Positions 7,936 through 18,193 of a stretch of 64,000 bases of DNA are shown piece after piece. The DNA lies in assembly GCF_002277895.1 (NCBI RefSeq), contig NZ_CP022998.1:2399501-2463500 (forward strand). Reading direction: 5' to 3'. How positions within the stretch are numbered: position 1 is the first letter of the stretch; every line of letters begins with the position of its first letter. The notes beneath the pieces were generated by a model, which saw only the letters and a program-made list of their open reading frames with translations, was not told where the DNA came from and did not search any database. Source of the DNA: Rhizobium sp. 11515TR (GTDB lineage Bacteria; Pseudomonadota; Alphaproteobacteria; Rhizobiales; Rhizobiaceae). A program made the translations under genes and the position numbers.

Positions 7936-9609
7936 ATGGGTAGCGCGGCTGGCTTCATCGGTTTCTTGACGAACAACGTCATCACATTTGTCTTTGTGCT
8001 GTCGTTGCTCGTTTTTGTGCACGAGATGGGCCATTATTTGGTCGGTCGTTGGTCCGGCATCCGCATTATGGCTTTTTCGATCGGCTTCGGGCCGGAGATT
8101 GCCGGATTTACCGACAGACACGGCACGCGCTGGAAGCTTTCCCTCATTCCGCTCGGCGGTTACGTGCGATTCTTTGGTGACGAGGACGCGTCCAGCAAGA
8201 CCGATGTGGATCAGCTCTCGGCAATGACGGAGGAGGAGCGCGCCCAGTCCTTCGCTGGAGCCAGGCTCTGGAAACGGGCTGCAACCGTTGCGGCCGGACC
8301 GATCGCCAATTTCCTGCTCGCCATTGTGATCTTCGCAGTCCTTTTCAGCGTTTACGGCCGCACGGTTGCCGATCCGGTCGTGGCCATGGTGACACGCGAC
8401 GGTGCTGCCGCGGAGGCTGGCATTGAGCCAGGCGACCGCCTGATTGCCGTCGATGGCAACAAGGTGACGACTTTTGATGAAGTGCAGCGCTATGTCGGTC
8501 TGCGCCCGGGCCGCACGATCGTACTGAGCGTCGACCGCGACGGCCAGAATCGCGATTTCCGGATCGTTCCGAAACTGGTCGAGGACACCGATCAGTTCGG
8601 TAACAAGATGGAAATGGGCCGTATCGGTATCGCGCTCGTCGATCCGGTGGTGACGGCGGTGGAGCCGGCCGGACCGGCGGCAAAGGCCGGTGTGCAAGCG
8701 GGAGACCGCCTGATTGCAGTCGATGGCAATAATGCCGCGACTTATTACGATATCGGCCGTTATATCGCCGAGCGCCCCGGCAAGAGCATCGTGCTGACCA
8801 TCCAGCACGATGGCGTGATCCGCGATTTGCCGATCGTGACCACGACATTGACGGATACGGACGCATCCGGAAACAAGAAGGATGTCGGCAGCATCGGCAT
8901 CGCGCCGATTGATCCGTTGATCGCGTCGATCGGGGCCGACAGTCCGGCCCAGACGGCGGGCTTGGAGCTCGGTGACCGCATTCTTTCTGTGGATGGACGA
9001 GAGATCGGCTCCATCGGCGAAGTGCAGCGTTATGCGGCTGCTCATGCCGACAAGCCCATGGCGCTGTCGATCGAGCGCAATGGCCAGACCCGCGACGTAA
9101 CGGTGACGCCGAGAAAGTCGGAGGAGACCGATGTCTTCGGCGCACGGACGGAGATTGCCACGATCGGCATCAGCGATGGTCAGAAGCCGATCAGGCTGCG
9201 TTACGAGGCTTACGGGCCGCTGCAGGCTCTTACCGAAGGTGTGAAACAGACCGGCAGCATCGTTTCCGGCACCTTCGAATATATCGGCAACGTCATTGGC
9301 GGTTACATGAAGGCCGATCAGCTTGGCGGGCCGATTCGGGTTGCACAACTCTCGGGGCAGATGGCAACCCTGGGTTTTGCAGCAGTGCTCCAATTCGCCG
9401 CCATACTTTCTGTTTCAATAGGGTTATTAAATTTGATGCCGGTCCCGGTACTTGATGGCGGGCATCTGATGTTCTATGCGATTGAAGCCGTAAGGGGAAA
9501 ACCTTTGGGTGCACGGGCGCAGGATATCGCTTTCCGGATTGGATTTGCGATGGTGCTCTCGCTCATGGTGTTTGCGACCTGGAACGATATTAGTTCCAGA
9601 ATAGGCTAG
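7936..9609 (+). CDS. rseP: site-2 protease RseP with three PDZ units
   Basis: Zinc metalloprotease of the inner membrane that cleaves anti-sigma factors and other membrane proteins within the bilayer. The 557-residue protein has the zinc motif HEMGH (residues 29-33) in the first membrane segment and the second metal ligand in NLMPVPVLDGGH (499-510). Between the membrane parts lie three PDZ-type units of about 90 residues (about 147-237, 238-328, 329-416). Each repeats a GDR-I-VDG core, at nucleotides 8431, 8701 and 8971, exactly 270 nt apart. RseP proteins usually have one or two PDZ domains and about 360-450 residues, so this one is enlarged. It sits between cdsA and bamA, a common order. 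Confidence 0.95.
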   Translation: MGSAAGFIGFLTNNVITFVFVLSLLVFVHEMGHYLVGRWSGIRIMAFSIGFGPEIAGFTDRHGTRWKLSLIPLGGYVRFFGDEDASSKTDVDQLSAMTEEERAQSFAGARLWKRAATVAAGPIANFLLAIVIFAVLFSVYGRTVADPVVAMVTRDGAAAEAGIEPGDRLIAVDGNKVTTFDEVQRYVGLRPGRTIVLSVDRDGQNRDFRIVPKLVEDTDQFGNKMEMGRIGIALVDPVVTAVEPAGPAAKAGVQAGDRLIAVDGNNAATYYDIGRYIAERPGKSIVLTIQHDGVIRDLPIVTTTLTDTDASGNKKDVGSIGIAPIDPLIASIGADSPAQTAGLELGDRILSVDGREIGSIGEVQRYAAAHADKPMALSIERNGQTRDVTVTPRKSEETDVFGARTEIATIGISDGQKPIRLRYEAYGPLQALTEGVKQTGSIVSGTFEYIGNVIGGYMKADQLGGPIRVAQLSGQMATLGFAAVLQFAAILSVSIGLLNLMPVPVLDGGHLMFYAIEAVRGKPLGARAQDIAFRIGFAMVLSLMVFATWNDISSRIG

Positions 9610-9647
9610 TGGGGCGACGAGAGGAAAATTACGATTTATTTACGATG

Positions 9648-9685
9648 TTTCAAAGCTGTAGTGGCGAATGGGCCACGCTTTGAAA
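9648..9685 (+). other. hairpin in rseP-bamA gap
   Basis: Stem TTTCAAAGC (9648-9656) pairs with GCTTTGAAA (9677-9685), with an inner GTGGC/GCCAC stem (9661-9665, 9672-9676). No T-tract follows. It could be an rseP 3'-end structure or part of the bamA leader; both genes respond to envelope stress in other bacteria. Confidence 0.45.
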
Positions 9686-9806
9686 TGAAGTAAACAGAAA
9701 TTAACGTGCTCCCTTGCTTGTATGTCAAAAGCGGGTAAAACGACACACGTGGCCGGAATCGGGTTCGCTCGGGGCTGGGGACGATTGAAAAAAGGTAAGA
9801 AGTGAA

Positions 9807-12140
9807 ATGAAGGCTGGTTCAAAATTTTTGAACGCAGTGTCGGCGGTAGCGCTGTCTGCAGGTGTTGTTGCGTCGGGCGCTGGTGTGATCACCCTTGCCT
9901 CTGCTTCTGTCGCTGAAGCAGCTGTTATTCAGCGGGTTGACGTTCGCGGTGCTGGACGCGTCGGCGAGACAGCCGTTCGGGACAATATCACGATCAAGCC
10001 CGGCAAGAGCTTCTCCGCCAGTGACATTGATGCTTCGGTGAAGCAGCTATATGCCACCGGATATTTCTCCGATGTCCACATTACCGTTTCGGGTAGCACG
10101 CTGGTTGTATCGGTCAGCGAAAACAAGCTCATCAATGCCGTGGTCTTCAACGGCAACCGCAAGATCAAGGACGACAAGCTTCAGGGCATCGTCCAGACGC
10201 ACGCTGCCGGCCCGTATAACGAGGCGACCGTTCAGGCTGACGTCAAGACCATCAAGGATGCCTATGCATCCATCGGTCGTAACGATGTGCAGGTGACGAC
10301 GCAGACCGCCGAGGTCGCGCCGGGCCGTCTGAACGTGGCTTTCGTCATCAACGAAGGCGAGCGTACCAAGATCGATAAGATCAATTTCTCGGGCAACCAG
10401 GCCTATGGCAGCGGTCGCCTTGCTTCGGTCATCGGCACGAAGAAGAGCAACTTCCTGTCGTTCCTGACGCGCAAGGACGTCTACAGCCCCGAGCGTCTGC
10501 AGGCCGACCAGGATCAGCTGCGTCAGTTCTACTACAATCACGGTTATGCCGACTTCCGCGTTGTCAGTGCCGATGCGACGCTGAACGAGCAAAGCAACGA
10601 GTACACGCTGAATTTCAACGTCGATGAAGGTCCGCGTTATACCTACGGCGATATCAACGTCATCTCGACCGTCGAAGGTATCAATGCCGACGAGCTGAAA
10701 GGTCTTGTCATCACTCACAAGGGCGATGTCTACAGCGCCAAGGATATCCAGACTTCGATCGAGAACATTTCCAAGCGCGTCGCGGCTGCCGGCTATCCGT
10801 TCGCCCGCATCACGCCGCGCGGCAACCGCGATCTGTCCGGCCACACCATCGGCATCGAATATCTGGTCGACCAGGGTGAGCGCGCCTATGTCGAGCGTAT
10901 CGAAATCCGTGGCAACACCCGCACGCGCGACTACGTCATCCGCCGCGAGTTCGACCTGAACGAGGGCGATGCCTTCAACCAGGAAATGATCACGCGCGCG
11001 AAGCGCCGCCTCGACGCGCTCGGCTATTTCACCAAGGTCGATATCTCGACGGCTCAGGGCAGTGCTCCGGACCGCGTCATCGTCATCGTCAACGTCGAAG
11101 ACCAGCCGACGGGCTCCTTCGGTATCGGTGCCGGTTACGCCGTCGGCAACAATGGCGGCCTGCTTCTGGAAGCTTCGGTTGAAGAAAAGAACTTCCTCGG
11201 TCGCGGTCAGTACATCCGTCTCGCCGCAGGTGCCGGTACGGAAGGCAATCGTACCTACAACATCTCGTTCACCGAGCCTTATTTCCTCGGTTATCGTCTG
11301 GCTGCCGGTTTCGATATCTTCAAGAACCAGACGTCGAGCGACGATTACTACGATTATTCGGAAGAAGGCTTCTCGCTGCGCGTCACCGCGCCGATCACCG
11401 AGAACCTGGCAACGACCCTGCGCTACAACTACAAGCGCCTGACTTATGACGGCACGAACGATTGGCAGAACAATCTTTCGGCTCCGTATCTCAACCTCGT
11501 TGAGAATGGCCCGTGGGTGCAGTCGACGGTTTCGCAGACCTTCACCTATAACACGCTGGACGATCAGAACCTTCCGCGTGAAGGCATCATCGCCAAGTTC
11601 ACGCATGAGTTTGCGGGTCTCGGCGGCGACTCCGACTTCTACAAGTTGAGCGGTAAGGCTCGTTACTACCAGATGATCAGCGACGAAGCAGATATCATCG
11701 GCTCGCTGACGGTGGGTGCCGGCTACGTGATGCCGACGAATGGCAAGCTGAACGTCTTCGATCAGTTCACGCTCGGCGGCCGTGAAATCCGCGGTTTCGA
11801 GAATGCTGGTATCGGTCCGCGTTCGTCTCATGGCGATCCGCTCGGTGGTACGACCTATTTCACCGCTTCGGCTGAAGCGAGCATGCCGATGCCGGGCGTT
11901 CCCCAGGATATCGGTCTGCGTATCGCAGCTTTCGCCGACGCAGGCACGCTCTATGGCAACAAGGCGAATCTCTTCGGCGATACGCTTCACAATGACAGTT
12001 CGATCCGCGCATCGCTCGGTGCCGGTCTGATCTGGTCGTCGCCGTTCGGTGTCATCCGCGTTGACTACGCCGTGCCGGTCTTGAAGGAAGATTACGACAA
12101 GACTGAGAATTTCCGGTTTGGCATCGCCAACCAGTTCTGA
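9807..12140 (+). CDS. bamA: outer-membrane assembly factor BamA
   Basis: Essential outer-membrane protein that inserts beta-barrel proteins. The 777-residue precursor has a signal peptide (residues 1-38, ending SVAEA before AVIQRV). POTRA repeats fill about residues 39-430, each recognisable by the GN(R/T/Q) turn of FNGNRKIKD, FSGNQAYGS and IRGNTRTRDY. A C-terminal barrel includes GYAVGNNGGL and GGREIRGFE, and the chain ends in Phe (IANQF), the barrel signature. It heads the lipid A genes, so LPS and porin assembly machinery are expressed together. The ATG at 9807 is preceded by AAGGTAAGAAG. Confidence 0.97.
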   Translation: MKAGSKFLNAVSAVALSAGVVASGAGVITLASASVAEAAVIQRVDVRGAGRVGETAVRDNITIKPGKSFSASDIDASVKQLYATGYFSDVHITVSGSTLVVSVSENKLINAVVFNGNRKIKDDKLQGIVQTHAAGPYNEATVQADVKTIKDAYASIGRNDVQVTTQTAEVAPGRLNVAFVINEGERTKIDKINFSGNQAYGSGRLASVIGTKKSNFLSFLTRKDVYSPERLQADQDQLRQFYYNHGYADFRVVSADATLNEQSNEYTLNFNVDEGPRYTYGDINVISTVEGINADELKGLVITHKGDVYSAKDIQTSIENISKRVAAAGYPFARITPRGNRDLSGHTIGIEYLVDQGERAYVERIEIRGNTRTRDYVIRREFDLNEGDAFNQEMITRAKRRLDALGYFTKVDISTAQGSAPDRVIVIVNVEDQPTGSFGIGAGYAVGNNGGLLLEASVEEKNFLGRGQYIRLAAGAGTEGNRTYNISFTEPYFLGYRLAAGFDIFKNQTSSDDYYDYSEEGFSLRVTAPITENLATTLRYNYKRLTYDGTNDWQNNLSAPYLNLVENGPWVQSTVSQTFTYNTLDDQNLPREGIIAKFTHEFAGLGGDSDFYKLSGKARYYQMISDEADIIGSLTVGAGYVMPTNGKLNVFDQFTLGGREIRGFENAGIGPRSSHGDPLGGTTYFTASAEASMPMPGVPQDIGLRIAAFADAGTLYGNKANLFGDTLHNDSSIRASLGAGLIWSSPFGVIRVDYAVPVLKEDYDKTENFRFGIANQF

Positions 12141-12191
12141 TATCGGCAGTCCAGAACTGCGGGCTTGAACACCGTTCTGGAGCTGGTGCTT

Positions 12192-13259
12192 ATGGAACAT
12201 ACTGGTTTTTTCCCGCCCCATGGTGGCGTCAGCTTGAAACAACTGGCTGAGCATCTTGGGGCGGAACTGGCTGATGCGGCCTCTTCGGAGGTCGTCATCA
12301 GATCTATCGCTCCCGTCTATCGGGCAGGCGAAGGCGACATTTGTTATATCCTTTCCCGGAAGAATCGCGCTGAGCTGGAGACCTGCAAGGCTTCGGCTAT
12401 CATTTGTCTTCCGGCGCTGAAATCCTTCGTTCCCGATCATATTCCGGTCCTTCTGTCGAAGAAGCCGCATACGGATTTCGCGATAGCTGGTGCATTGCTG
12501 CATCCTCAAGCCATGCGGCCGGTTACGTTCACCGCGAATCCGGCGACGATTTCACCCGCTGCGACCATCGATGCGACCGCTAAGCTGGAGGCCAATATCG
12601 GCATCGAGCCCGGTGCGATCATCGGCCCTGGTGCGGAGATCGGCGAGGGGACCTATATCGGTCCTAACGCCCTCATCGGGCCGGGTGTCAAGATCGGGCG
12701 CAATTGCAGCATCGGCGGCGGTGCGAGCGTGCTCTGCGCCTATATCGGCAATGGCGTCATCATCCACAATGGCACGCGCATCGGCCAGGACGGTTTTGGT
12801 TATGCGCCCGGACCGCGCGGCATGGTCAAGATCGTGCAGATCGGCCGCGTCATCATCCAGGACAATGTAGAGATTGGCGCCAATACGACGATCGATCGCG
12901 GCACGATGGATGATACCGTGATCGGCGAAGGCACGAAGATCGACAATCAGGTCCAGATCGGACATAACGTCCGCATCGGTCGTCACTGTGCTATCGTCAG
13001 CCAGGTCGGCATTGCTGGCAGCACGGTGATCGGCGATGGCGTGCAGATTGGCGGGCAGGCGGGCCTCAACGGGCATATCCACATCGGCGACGGCGTGCAG
13101 ATCGGTGCCAAGAGCGGCGTGATGAACAGCATCCCGGCGGGCGAGCGCTATGCGGGTCTCCCTGCGCGGCCGCTATGGGATTTTCTAAGGGAATCGGCGG
13201 AGATCGCGAAGCGGTCAGGAGCCAGAGACAAGAAAGACGGGAGTGCGGAGCATGACTGA
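12192..13259 (+). CDS. lpxD: UDP-3-O-acylglucosamine N-acyltransferase
   Basis: Third step of lipid A synthesis: transfers a 3-hydroxyacyl chain from ACP to the 2-amino group of UDP-3-O-acylglucosamine. The 355-residue protein has an N-terminal uridine-binding domain (to about residue 110) and then many hexapeptide repeats of the IG-GA type forming a left-handed beta helix. [12 protein letters not shown] holds the likely catalytic His. The ATG at 12192 has GGAG 9 nt upstream; a TTG at 12165 is rejected. The last 8 nt overlap fabZ. Confidence 0.96.
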   Translation: MEHTGFFPPHGGVSLKQLAEHLGAELADAASSEVVIRSIAPVYRAGEGDICYILSRKNRAELETCKASAIICLPALKSFVPDHIPVLLSKKPHTDFAIAGALLHPQAMRPVTFTANPATISPAATIDATAKLEANIGIEPGAIIGPGAEIGEGTYIGPNALIGPGVKIGRNCSIGGGASVLCAYIGNGVIIHNGTRIGQDGFGYAPGPRGMVKIVQIGRVIIQDNVEIGANTTIDRGTMDDTVIGEGTKIDNQVQIGHNVRIGRHCAIVSQVGIAGSTVIGDGVQIGGQAGLNGHIHIGDGVQIGAKSGVMNSIPAGERYAGLPARPLWDFLRESAEIAKRSGARDKKDGSAEHD

Positions 13260-13725
13260 GGAAGCCAAGACGTCGCTGTCGTCGGCTGACATCATTGAAA
13301 TTATGAAGCTTTTGCCGCATCGCTATCCCTTCTTGATGGTGGACAAGATCATCGAGATCGATAGCGATAATTCCGCGATCGGCATCAAGAACGTAACGGC
13401 GAACGAGCCGCAATTTACCGGACATTTCCCGGAGTCGCCGATCATGCCGGGCGTGTTGCTCATTGAGGGAATGGCGCAAACGGCCGGTGCGATCTGCGCC
13501 CGCAAGGACGGCATCGGCGGTAACCTTGTTTACTTCATGACGATCGACAACGCCCGCTTCCGCAGGCCGGTCGTCCCGGGCGACCGTGTCGAATTCCACG
13601 TCGTCAAGCAGAAGCAGCGTGGGACCATCTGGAAGTTCCATTGCGATGCCAAGGTCGACGGTTCGCTGGTCGCGGAGGCCGACATCGGTGCGATGATCGT
13701 ACGGAAGGATCAGGAACAGGCATGA
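13252..13725 (+). CDS. fabZ: 3-hydroxyacyl-ACP dehydratase FabZ
   Basis: Dehydrates 3-hydroxyacyl-ACP in fatty acid elongation and competes with LpxA/LpxD for 3-hydroxyacyl-ACP, so its place among lpx genes links the two pathways. The 157-residue hot-dog-fold protein has [12 protein letters not shown], the catalytic His in [12 protein letters not shown] (H58) and the Glu in LLIEGMAQ (E72). I chose the ATG at 13252 (ATGACTGA, overlapping the lpxD stop) over a GTG nine bases earlier because GGGAG is well placed. Its ATGA overlaps lpxA. Confidence 0.96.
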   Translation: MTEEAKTSLSSADIIEIMKLLPHRYPFLMVDKIIEIDSDNSAIGIKNVTANEPQFTGHFPESPIMPGVLLIEGMAQTAGAICARKDGIGGNLVYFMTIDNARFRRPVVPGDRVEFHVVKQKQRGTIWKFHCDAKVDGSLVAEADIGAMIVRKDQEQA

Positions 13726-14537
13726 GCAGCATCGCAAAGAGCGCCCGCATCCATAAGCTGGCGGTTGTCGAAGACGGCGCGGTCATCGGCGAGAATGTTG
13801 TTGTCGGCCCGTTCTGCTATGTCGGCCCCAAGGTTGTGCTGCATGACGATATTCAGTTGCTCAACAATGCCGTCGTGACCGGTCGTACGACAATTGGCAA
13901 GGGAACGAAAATTTTTCCGATGGCTGTTGTCGGTGGTGATCCGCAGAGCGTTCATCATCATGGCGAGGAAACGACGCTTGATGTCGGCGAGAACTGCACG
14001 ATCCGCGAAGGCGTGACGATCAATACCGGTACGGCCGATTACGGCGGCAGGACGATCGTCGGCAACAACAACCTTTTCCTTGCCAACTCGCATGTCGCTC
14101 ACGACTGCCGCGTCGGCAACAATGTCATCATGTCGAATAACGTCATGCTGGCCGGACATGTCACCATCGAGGATCGCGCCATTCTTGGCGGCGGCTGCGC
14201 GGTGCACCAGTTCACCCGTATCGGCCGCCAGGCCTTCATTGGTGGTCTTACGGCTGCGAGCTACGATGTCATTCCCTATGGCATGCTGAACGGAAATCCG
14301 GGCGTGCTATCCGGGCTGAATGTCGTCGGCATGACGCGCGCGGGTATAGATCGCGCTGTCATTCATCGGGTTCGACGCGCTTACAAGAGCATCTTCGAGG
14401 CCGAAGGTTCGGTTCGCGATAATGCAGCCTCCATCCGTGATGAATATGCGGACTGCAAGGAAGCGATGGAAATTCTCGATTTCATCGCTGCCGATAGCGA
14501 TCGCGCACTGTCGTCGCCCAATCGCGGCAAGGCCTGA
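13722..14537 (+). CDS. lpxA: UDP-GlcNAc acyltransferase LpxA
   Basis: First step of lipid A synthesis: 3-O-acylation of UDP-GlcNAc. The 271-residue protein is a left-handed beta-helix of hexapeptide repeats with a helical C-terminus. [13 protein letters not shown] holds the catalytic His (H127, the second His of HVAH). GGDPQ, GTADYGG and the [14 protein letters not shown] segment are all typical. The ATG at 13722 overlaps the fabZ stop (ATGA). The next gene begins one base after its stop. Confidence 0.97.
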   Translation: MSSIAKSARIHKLAVVEDGAVIGENVVVGPFCYVGPKVVLHDDIQLLNNAVVTGRTTIGKGTKIFPMAVVGGDPQSVHHHGEETTLDVGENCTIREGVTINTGTADYGGRTIVGNNNLFLANSHVAHDCRVGNNVIMSNNVMLAGHVTIEDRAILGGGCAVHQFTRIGRQAFIGGLTAASYDVIPYGMLNGNPGVLSGLNVVGMTRAGIDRAVIHRVRRAYKSIFEAEGSVRDNAASIRDEYADCKEAMEILDFIAADSDRALSSPNRGKA

Positions 14538-14538
14538 G

Positions 14539-15420
14539 GTGGTTTCAACCGGCCAAAACGAAAAGGGCAGGCTGGCGATCATCGCGGGTAGCGGCCTTTT
14601 GCCGGTGTATGTTGCTGATGCCGCTCGGCAGGCCGGTGAAAACCCCGTCATCATCGCTTTAACTGACGAGGCGGACCGCGATTGGTCCGCCTTCGATCAC
14701 GCCAATCTCGGTGTCGGCAATTTTGCCGGTCTCGAATCAATGTTCCGCAGACATGGCGTCGATCGCGTCGTCATGTCGGGCGGTGTTGCGCGACGCCCCT
14801 CATGGCGGCAGGTGCATCCGACCTGGCGTGTCATCAAGGAACTACCCTCCACCATCCGCACGCTTCTTTCGGGCGGCGATAATGCCGTCCTGCAGATGGT
14901 CATTCGCCTGATCGAAGCCGGCGGTGTTCGCGTCGTTGGCGCGCATGAAATCGCGCCCGACCTTTTGGCGACGACCGGGCCGCTTGGAAAATTCTCGCCA
15001 GCGGAAGAGGATCTGCGCGATATTGCACAGGGTGCGAAGGCGGCCCATGCGCTGGGATTTCTGGATGTGGGGCAGGGTGCGGTCAGCGTCGGCGGCCGTG
15101 TCGTTGCGCTTGAAGGCGCTGAAGGCACGGACAAGATGATCGAGCGGGTTGCCGAACTGCGCGCGGCTGGGCGCATTTCCACCCGTCGGCGCGGTGTGCT
15201 GGTCAAGCTGTGCAAGCCGCAGCAGGATATACGCGCAGATCTACCATCGATCGGCGTGTCTACGGTGTCAAACGCCAAGAAGGCGGGGCTGGCTGGTGTC
15301 GCCGTCGAAGCTGGCAGGGCTTTGATCCTCGACCGTCAGGCTGTTATTGCTGCTGCCGACGAGGCCGGCATTTTTGTCTGCGGCATTGATCGTGGCCTCA
15401 GCGCGGAGGGCTTCATGTGA
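14539..15420 (+). CDS. lpxI: UDP-2,3-diacylglucosamine hydrolase LpxI
   Basis: Cleaves UDP-2,3-diacylglucosamine to lipid X and UMP; LpxI replaces LpxH in most alphaproteobacteria. The product (about 293 residues) is of the DUF1009 family, with AIIAGSGLLPVYVADAAR at the N-terminus and the GTDKMIERVAELR block. The frame runs back inside lpxA, but its upstream part is a shadow of lpxA. The GTG at 14539, one base after the lpxA stop and behind AAGG, is the most economical start; an ATG is lacking. It overlaps lpxB (GTGA). No lpxH is seen here. Confidence 0.9.
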   Translation: MVSTGQNEKGRLAIIAGSGLLPVYVADAARQAGENPVIIALTDEADRDWSAFDHANLGVGNFAGLESMFRRHGVDRVVMSGGVARRPSWRQVHPTWRVIKELPSTIRTLLSGGDNAVLQMVIRLIEAGGVRVVGAHEIAPDLLATTGPLGKFSPAEEDLRDIAQGAKAAHALGFLDVGQGAVSVGGRVVALEGAEGTDKMIERVAELRAAGRISTRRRGVLVKLCKPQQDIRADLPSIGVSTVSNAKKAGLAGVAVEAGRALILDRQAVIAAADEAGIFVCGIDRGLSAEGFM

Positions 15421-16595
15421 GCAGCGCGCCTTTGAAGCTTGCCGTCGTTGCCGGAGAAGTCTCCGGCGATCTGCTGGGTGGCGATCTGGTCGCAGCCTTG
15501 AAGCGCCATAATGGTCCGGTCGAGCTGATAGGTGTCGGCGGCGAGGCGTTGGAGGCACAAGGTCTGCGCTCGCTCTTCGATTACTCCGAGCTCTCGATCA
15601 TGGGCTTCATTCAGGTCATCAAGCGCCTGCCAAAGCTACTGGCCCGCATCCGGCAGACGGCAGATGCGATCATTGCTGCAAAGCCGGATGTGCTTGTGAT
15701 CATCGATAGCCCCGATTTTACGCATCGCGTTGCCAAGCGGGTACGCAAGGTGCTGCCGGATCTGCCAATCATTGATTACGTCTCCCCCAGTGTCTGGGCA
15801 TGGAAGGAATATCGCGCGCAGAAGATGCTCGCCTATGTCGACCATGTGTTGGCCGTATTGCCCTTCGAGCCTGCTGCTATGGAGCGCCTGGGCGGCCCCG
15901 CAACCACCTATGTCGGCCACCGCCTGACGGTCGATGCTAATCTGCTGGAAACTCGCCGTCAGCGCGCCTTGCGCGGTTTGGCAGTCCCCGATGCGCAAAA
16001 GAGGATCTTGCTTCTGCCCGGATCTCGTGCATCGGAGATTCGGCAGCTGCTCCCGGTTTTTGAGCAGGCTATCGAAGAACTTAGCCGGAGAAATAGTAAT
16101 CTTCGTTTTCTACTGCCGACAGTGCCGAAACAGGAGGCGCTGGTTCGCTCGCTGACGGAAAAATGGCAGGTCAAGCCGGATATATTTGTCGGGCAGGGTG
16201 CCAAGTGGAGCGCCTTTGCCGAGGCCGATGCTGCCATGGCAGCCTCCGGAACCGTGATCCTGGAATTGGGCCTAGCCGGGGTTCCGGTGGTTTCGACCTA
16301 TAAGACCGAGTGGCTGGCGAAATTCGTGCTGTCGCGGATCAAGATCTGGACGGCCGCCTTGCCGAACCTCATCGCCGACTATGCTGTACTGCCGGAGCTC
16401 ATCAATGATGTTCTGCGGCCGGGAATGTTGGCCCGCTATATGGAGCGGCTGGCGAGCGAGACGCCGGAGCGTGCGGCGATGTTGGCGGGTTACGATCTGG
16501 TCTGGGAGCGAATGCAGACCAAGGAGCCGCCCGGTGATAAGGCGGCGCAGATTGTTCTGGACGTTCTAGCCCATAAAAAAACCGGTCATCTCTGA
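15417..16595 (+). CDS. lpxB: lipid-A-disaccharide synthase
   Basis: GT19 glycosyltransferase joining UDP-diacylglucosamine and lipid X into the lipid A disaccharide at the inner membrane. The 392-residue protein has VVAGEVSGDLLGGDL at the N-terminus, IDSPDF, YVSPSVWAWKEYRA and LLPGSRASEI, all family blocks. It starts with GTG at 15417, overlapping the lpxI TGA. Its last codons and stop lie inside the terminator stem at 16575-16606. It closes the bamA-lpx run and converges on gltA. Confidence 0.97.
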   Translation: MSSAPLKLAVVAGEVSGDLLGGDLVAALKRHNGPVELIGVGGEALEAQGLRSLFDYSELSIMGFIQVIKRLPKLLARIRQTADAIIAAKPDVLVIIDSPDFTHRVAKRVRKVLPDLPIIDYVSPSVWAWKEYRAQKMLAYVDHVLAVLPFEPAAMERLGGPATTYVGHRLTVDANLLETRRQRALRGLAVPDAQKRILLLPGSRASEIRQLLPVFEQAIEELSRRNSNLRFLLPTVPKQEALVRSLTEKWQVKPDIFVGQGAKWSAFAEADAAMAASGTVILELGLAGVPVVSTYKTEWLAKFVLSRIKIWTAALPNLIADYAVLPELINDVLRPGMLARYMERLASETPERAAMLAGYDLVWERMQTKEPPGDKAAQIVLDVLAHKKTGHL

Positions 16596-16606
16596 CCGGT
16601 TTTTTT
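16575..16606. terminator. two-way terminator between lpxB and gltA
   Basis: A run of six A (16575-16580), stem ACCGGTCA (16581-16588), loop TCTC, stem TGACCGGT (16593-16600) and a run of six T (16601-16606). It is symmetric, so it can stop both lpxB and gltA transcripts. The lpxB TGA is the first three bases of the 3' arm. Confidence 0.9.
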
Positions 16607-16622
16607 GTTTCAATACCGAAGC

Positions 16623-17912
16623 TTAGCGCTTGGAAACAGGCACATATTCGCGCAGCGGAGCGCCGGTGTAGAGCTGACGCGGACGGCCGATGCGCTGATG
16701 CGGATCCTCGATCATTTCGTTCCACTGAGCGATCCAGCCGACGGTGCGGGCAAGAGCGAAGAGAACCGTAAACATGGTCGTGGGGAAGCCGAGAGCCTTC
16801 AGCGTGATGCCGGAATAGAAATCGACGTTCGGATACAGCTTCTTTTCGATGAAGTATTCATCGGTCAGAGCGATGCGCTCCAGTTCGATCGCGATGTCGA
16901 GCAGCGGATCGTCCTTGATGCCGAGTTCGCCGAGAACCTCGTGCGCCGTCTTCTGCATGATCTTGGCGCGCGGGTCATAGTTCTTGTAGACGCGGTGGCC
17001 GAAGCCCATCAGGCGGAACGGATCGTTCTTGTCCTTGGCGCGGGCGATGAATTCCGGAATGCGGTCAACCGTGCCGATTTCGTTCAGCATGTTCAGCGCC
17101 GCTTCGTTGGCGCCACCGTGAGCCGGTCCCCAGAGGCAGGCAATGCCTGCAGCGATACAGGCAAACGGATTGGCACCGGAGGAGCCTGCCAGGCGAACCG
17201 TCGAGGTCGAAGCATTCTGCTCGTGATCGGCATGCAGGATGAAGATGCGGTCCATGGCGCGGGCAAGCACCGGATTGACCACATATTCTTCGCAAGGAAC
17301 GGCAAAGCACATGCGCAGGAAATTCGACGCGTAGTCGAGGTCGTTCTTCGGGTAAACGAAGGGCTGGCCGATATGGTACTTGTAGGCCATGGCGGCAAGC
17401 GTCGGCATCTTCGCAATCATGCGCAGGCTTGCGACCATGCGCTGGTGCGGATCGGTGATGTCGGTCGAGTCGTGATAGAAGGCGGAGAGCGCGCCGACAC
17501 AGCCGCACATGACGGCCATCGGATGGGCGTCGCGGCGGAAGCCGGTGAAGAAGCGCGACATCTGCTCGTGCACCATCGTATGGTGGGTCACACGATAGTC
17601 GAAGTCCTTCTTCTGCGCTGCCGTCGGCAGTTCGCCGTAAAGAAGGAGGTAGCAGACTTCGAGGAAATCGCCGTGTTCGGCCAGCTGATCGATCGGATAG
17701 CCGCGGTGCAGCAGAACGCCTTCGTCGCCGTCGATATAGGTAATGCTCGACTCGCACGACGCGGTGGAGGTGAAACCAGGATCGTAAGTGAAAGTGGAGG
17801 TGTTCTTATAAAGGGCACCAATATCAATAACACTCGGGCCGATGGTTCCGGTCTTGACCGGCAGGTCCACCGTCTTTTCACCCCAAGTTAGTTTCGCGCT
17901 TTGTTCCGTCAT
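16623..17912 (-). CDS. gltA: citrate synthase
   Basis: Condenses oxaloacetate and acetyl-CoA at the entry of the TCA cycle. The 429-residue protein is the large Gram-negative (type II, NADH-sensitive) form with an extra N-terminal domain. Catalytic regions are visible: [37 protein letters not shown] and the Asp of PNVDFYSG. It stands alone on the minus strand with GGAGGATCAGC before the ATG at 17912. It shares the two-way terminator with lpxB. Confidence 0.98.
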   Translation of the reverse strand: MTEQSAKLTWGEKTVDLPVKTGTIGPSVIDIGALYKNTSTFTYDPGFTSTASCESSITYIDGDEGVLLHRGYPIDQLAEHGDFLEVCYLLLYGELPTAAQKKDFDYRVTHHTMVHEQMSRFFTGFRRDAHPMAVMCGCVGALSAFYHDSTDITDPHQRMVASLRMIAKMPTLAAMAYKYHIGQPFVYPKNDLDYASNFLRMCFAVPCEEYVVNPVLARAMDRIFILHADHEQNASTSTVRLAGSSGANPFACIAAGIACLWGPAHGGANEAALNMLNEIGTVDRIPEFIARAKDKNDPFRLMGFGHRVYKNYDPRAKIMQKTAHEVLGELGIKDDPLLDIAIELERIALTDEYFIEKKLYPNVDFYSGITLKALGFPTTMFTVLFALARTVGWIAQWNEMIEDPHQRIGRPRQLYTGAPLREYVPVSKR

Positions 17913-18193
17913 GCTGATCCTCCAAGATTTGGCGGGATTGACGCCATAAAAAGCGCCAAAAGGTTAAGCGACTACCGACTAGCTATATGATCCAGAGCCT
18001 AATGCCAAGTTATCCTAACGCTGAATTGTGCAATGCAGTATCAACTTTTGGGCACTGCAGAAGCGTCCTTTCCTATGCTAGGCCGGGAAACCGGCCCAAT
18101 TGAGCTTTGTTCCGCCGATTTCAGTTGAATTCACTGTGTGGTGACGGCACAAATCGCGCAGAAGCTGTAGTTTGGCGCGGGGACAGTCAACGA

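Noticed and set aside
7825..9393. 522-codon minus-strand frame opposite rseP
   Set aside because: Shadow of the repeated PDZ region; composition rich in Arg/His and no domains.
10047..12509. 820-codon minus-strand frame opposite bamA
   Set aside because: A GC-rich shadow of the bamA coding frame with no ribosome binding site or family features.
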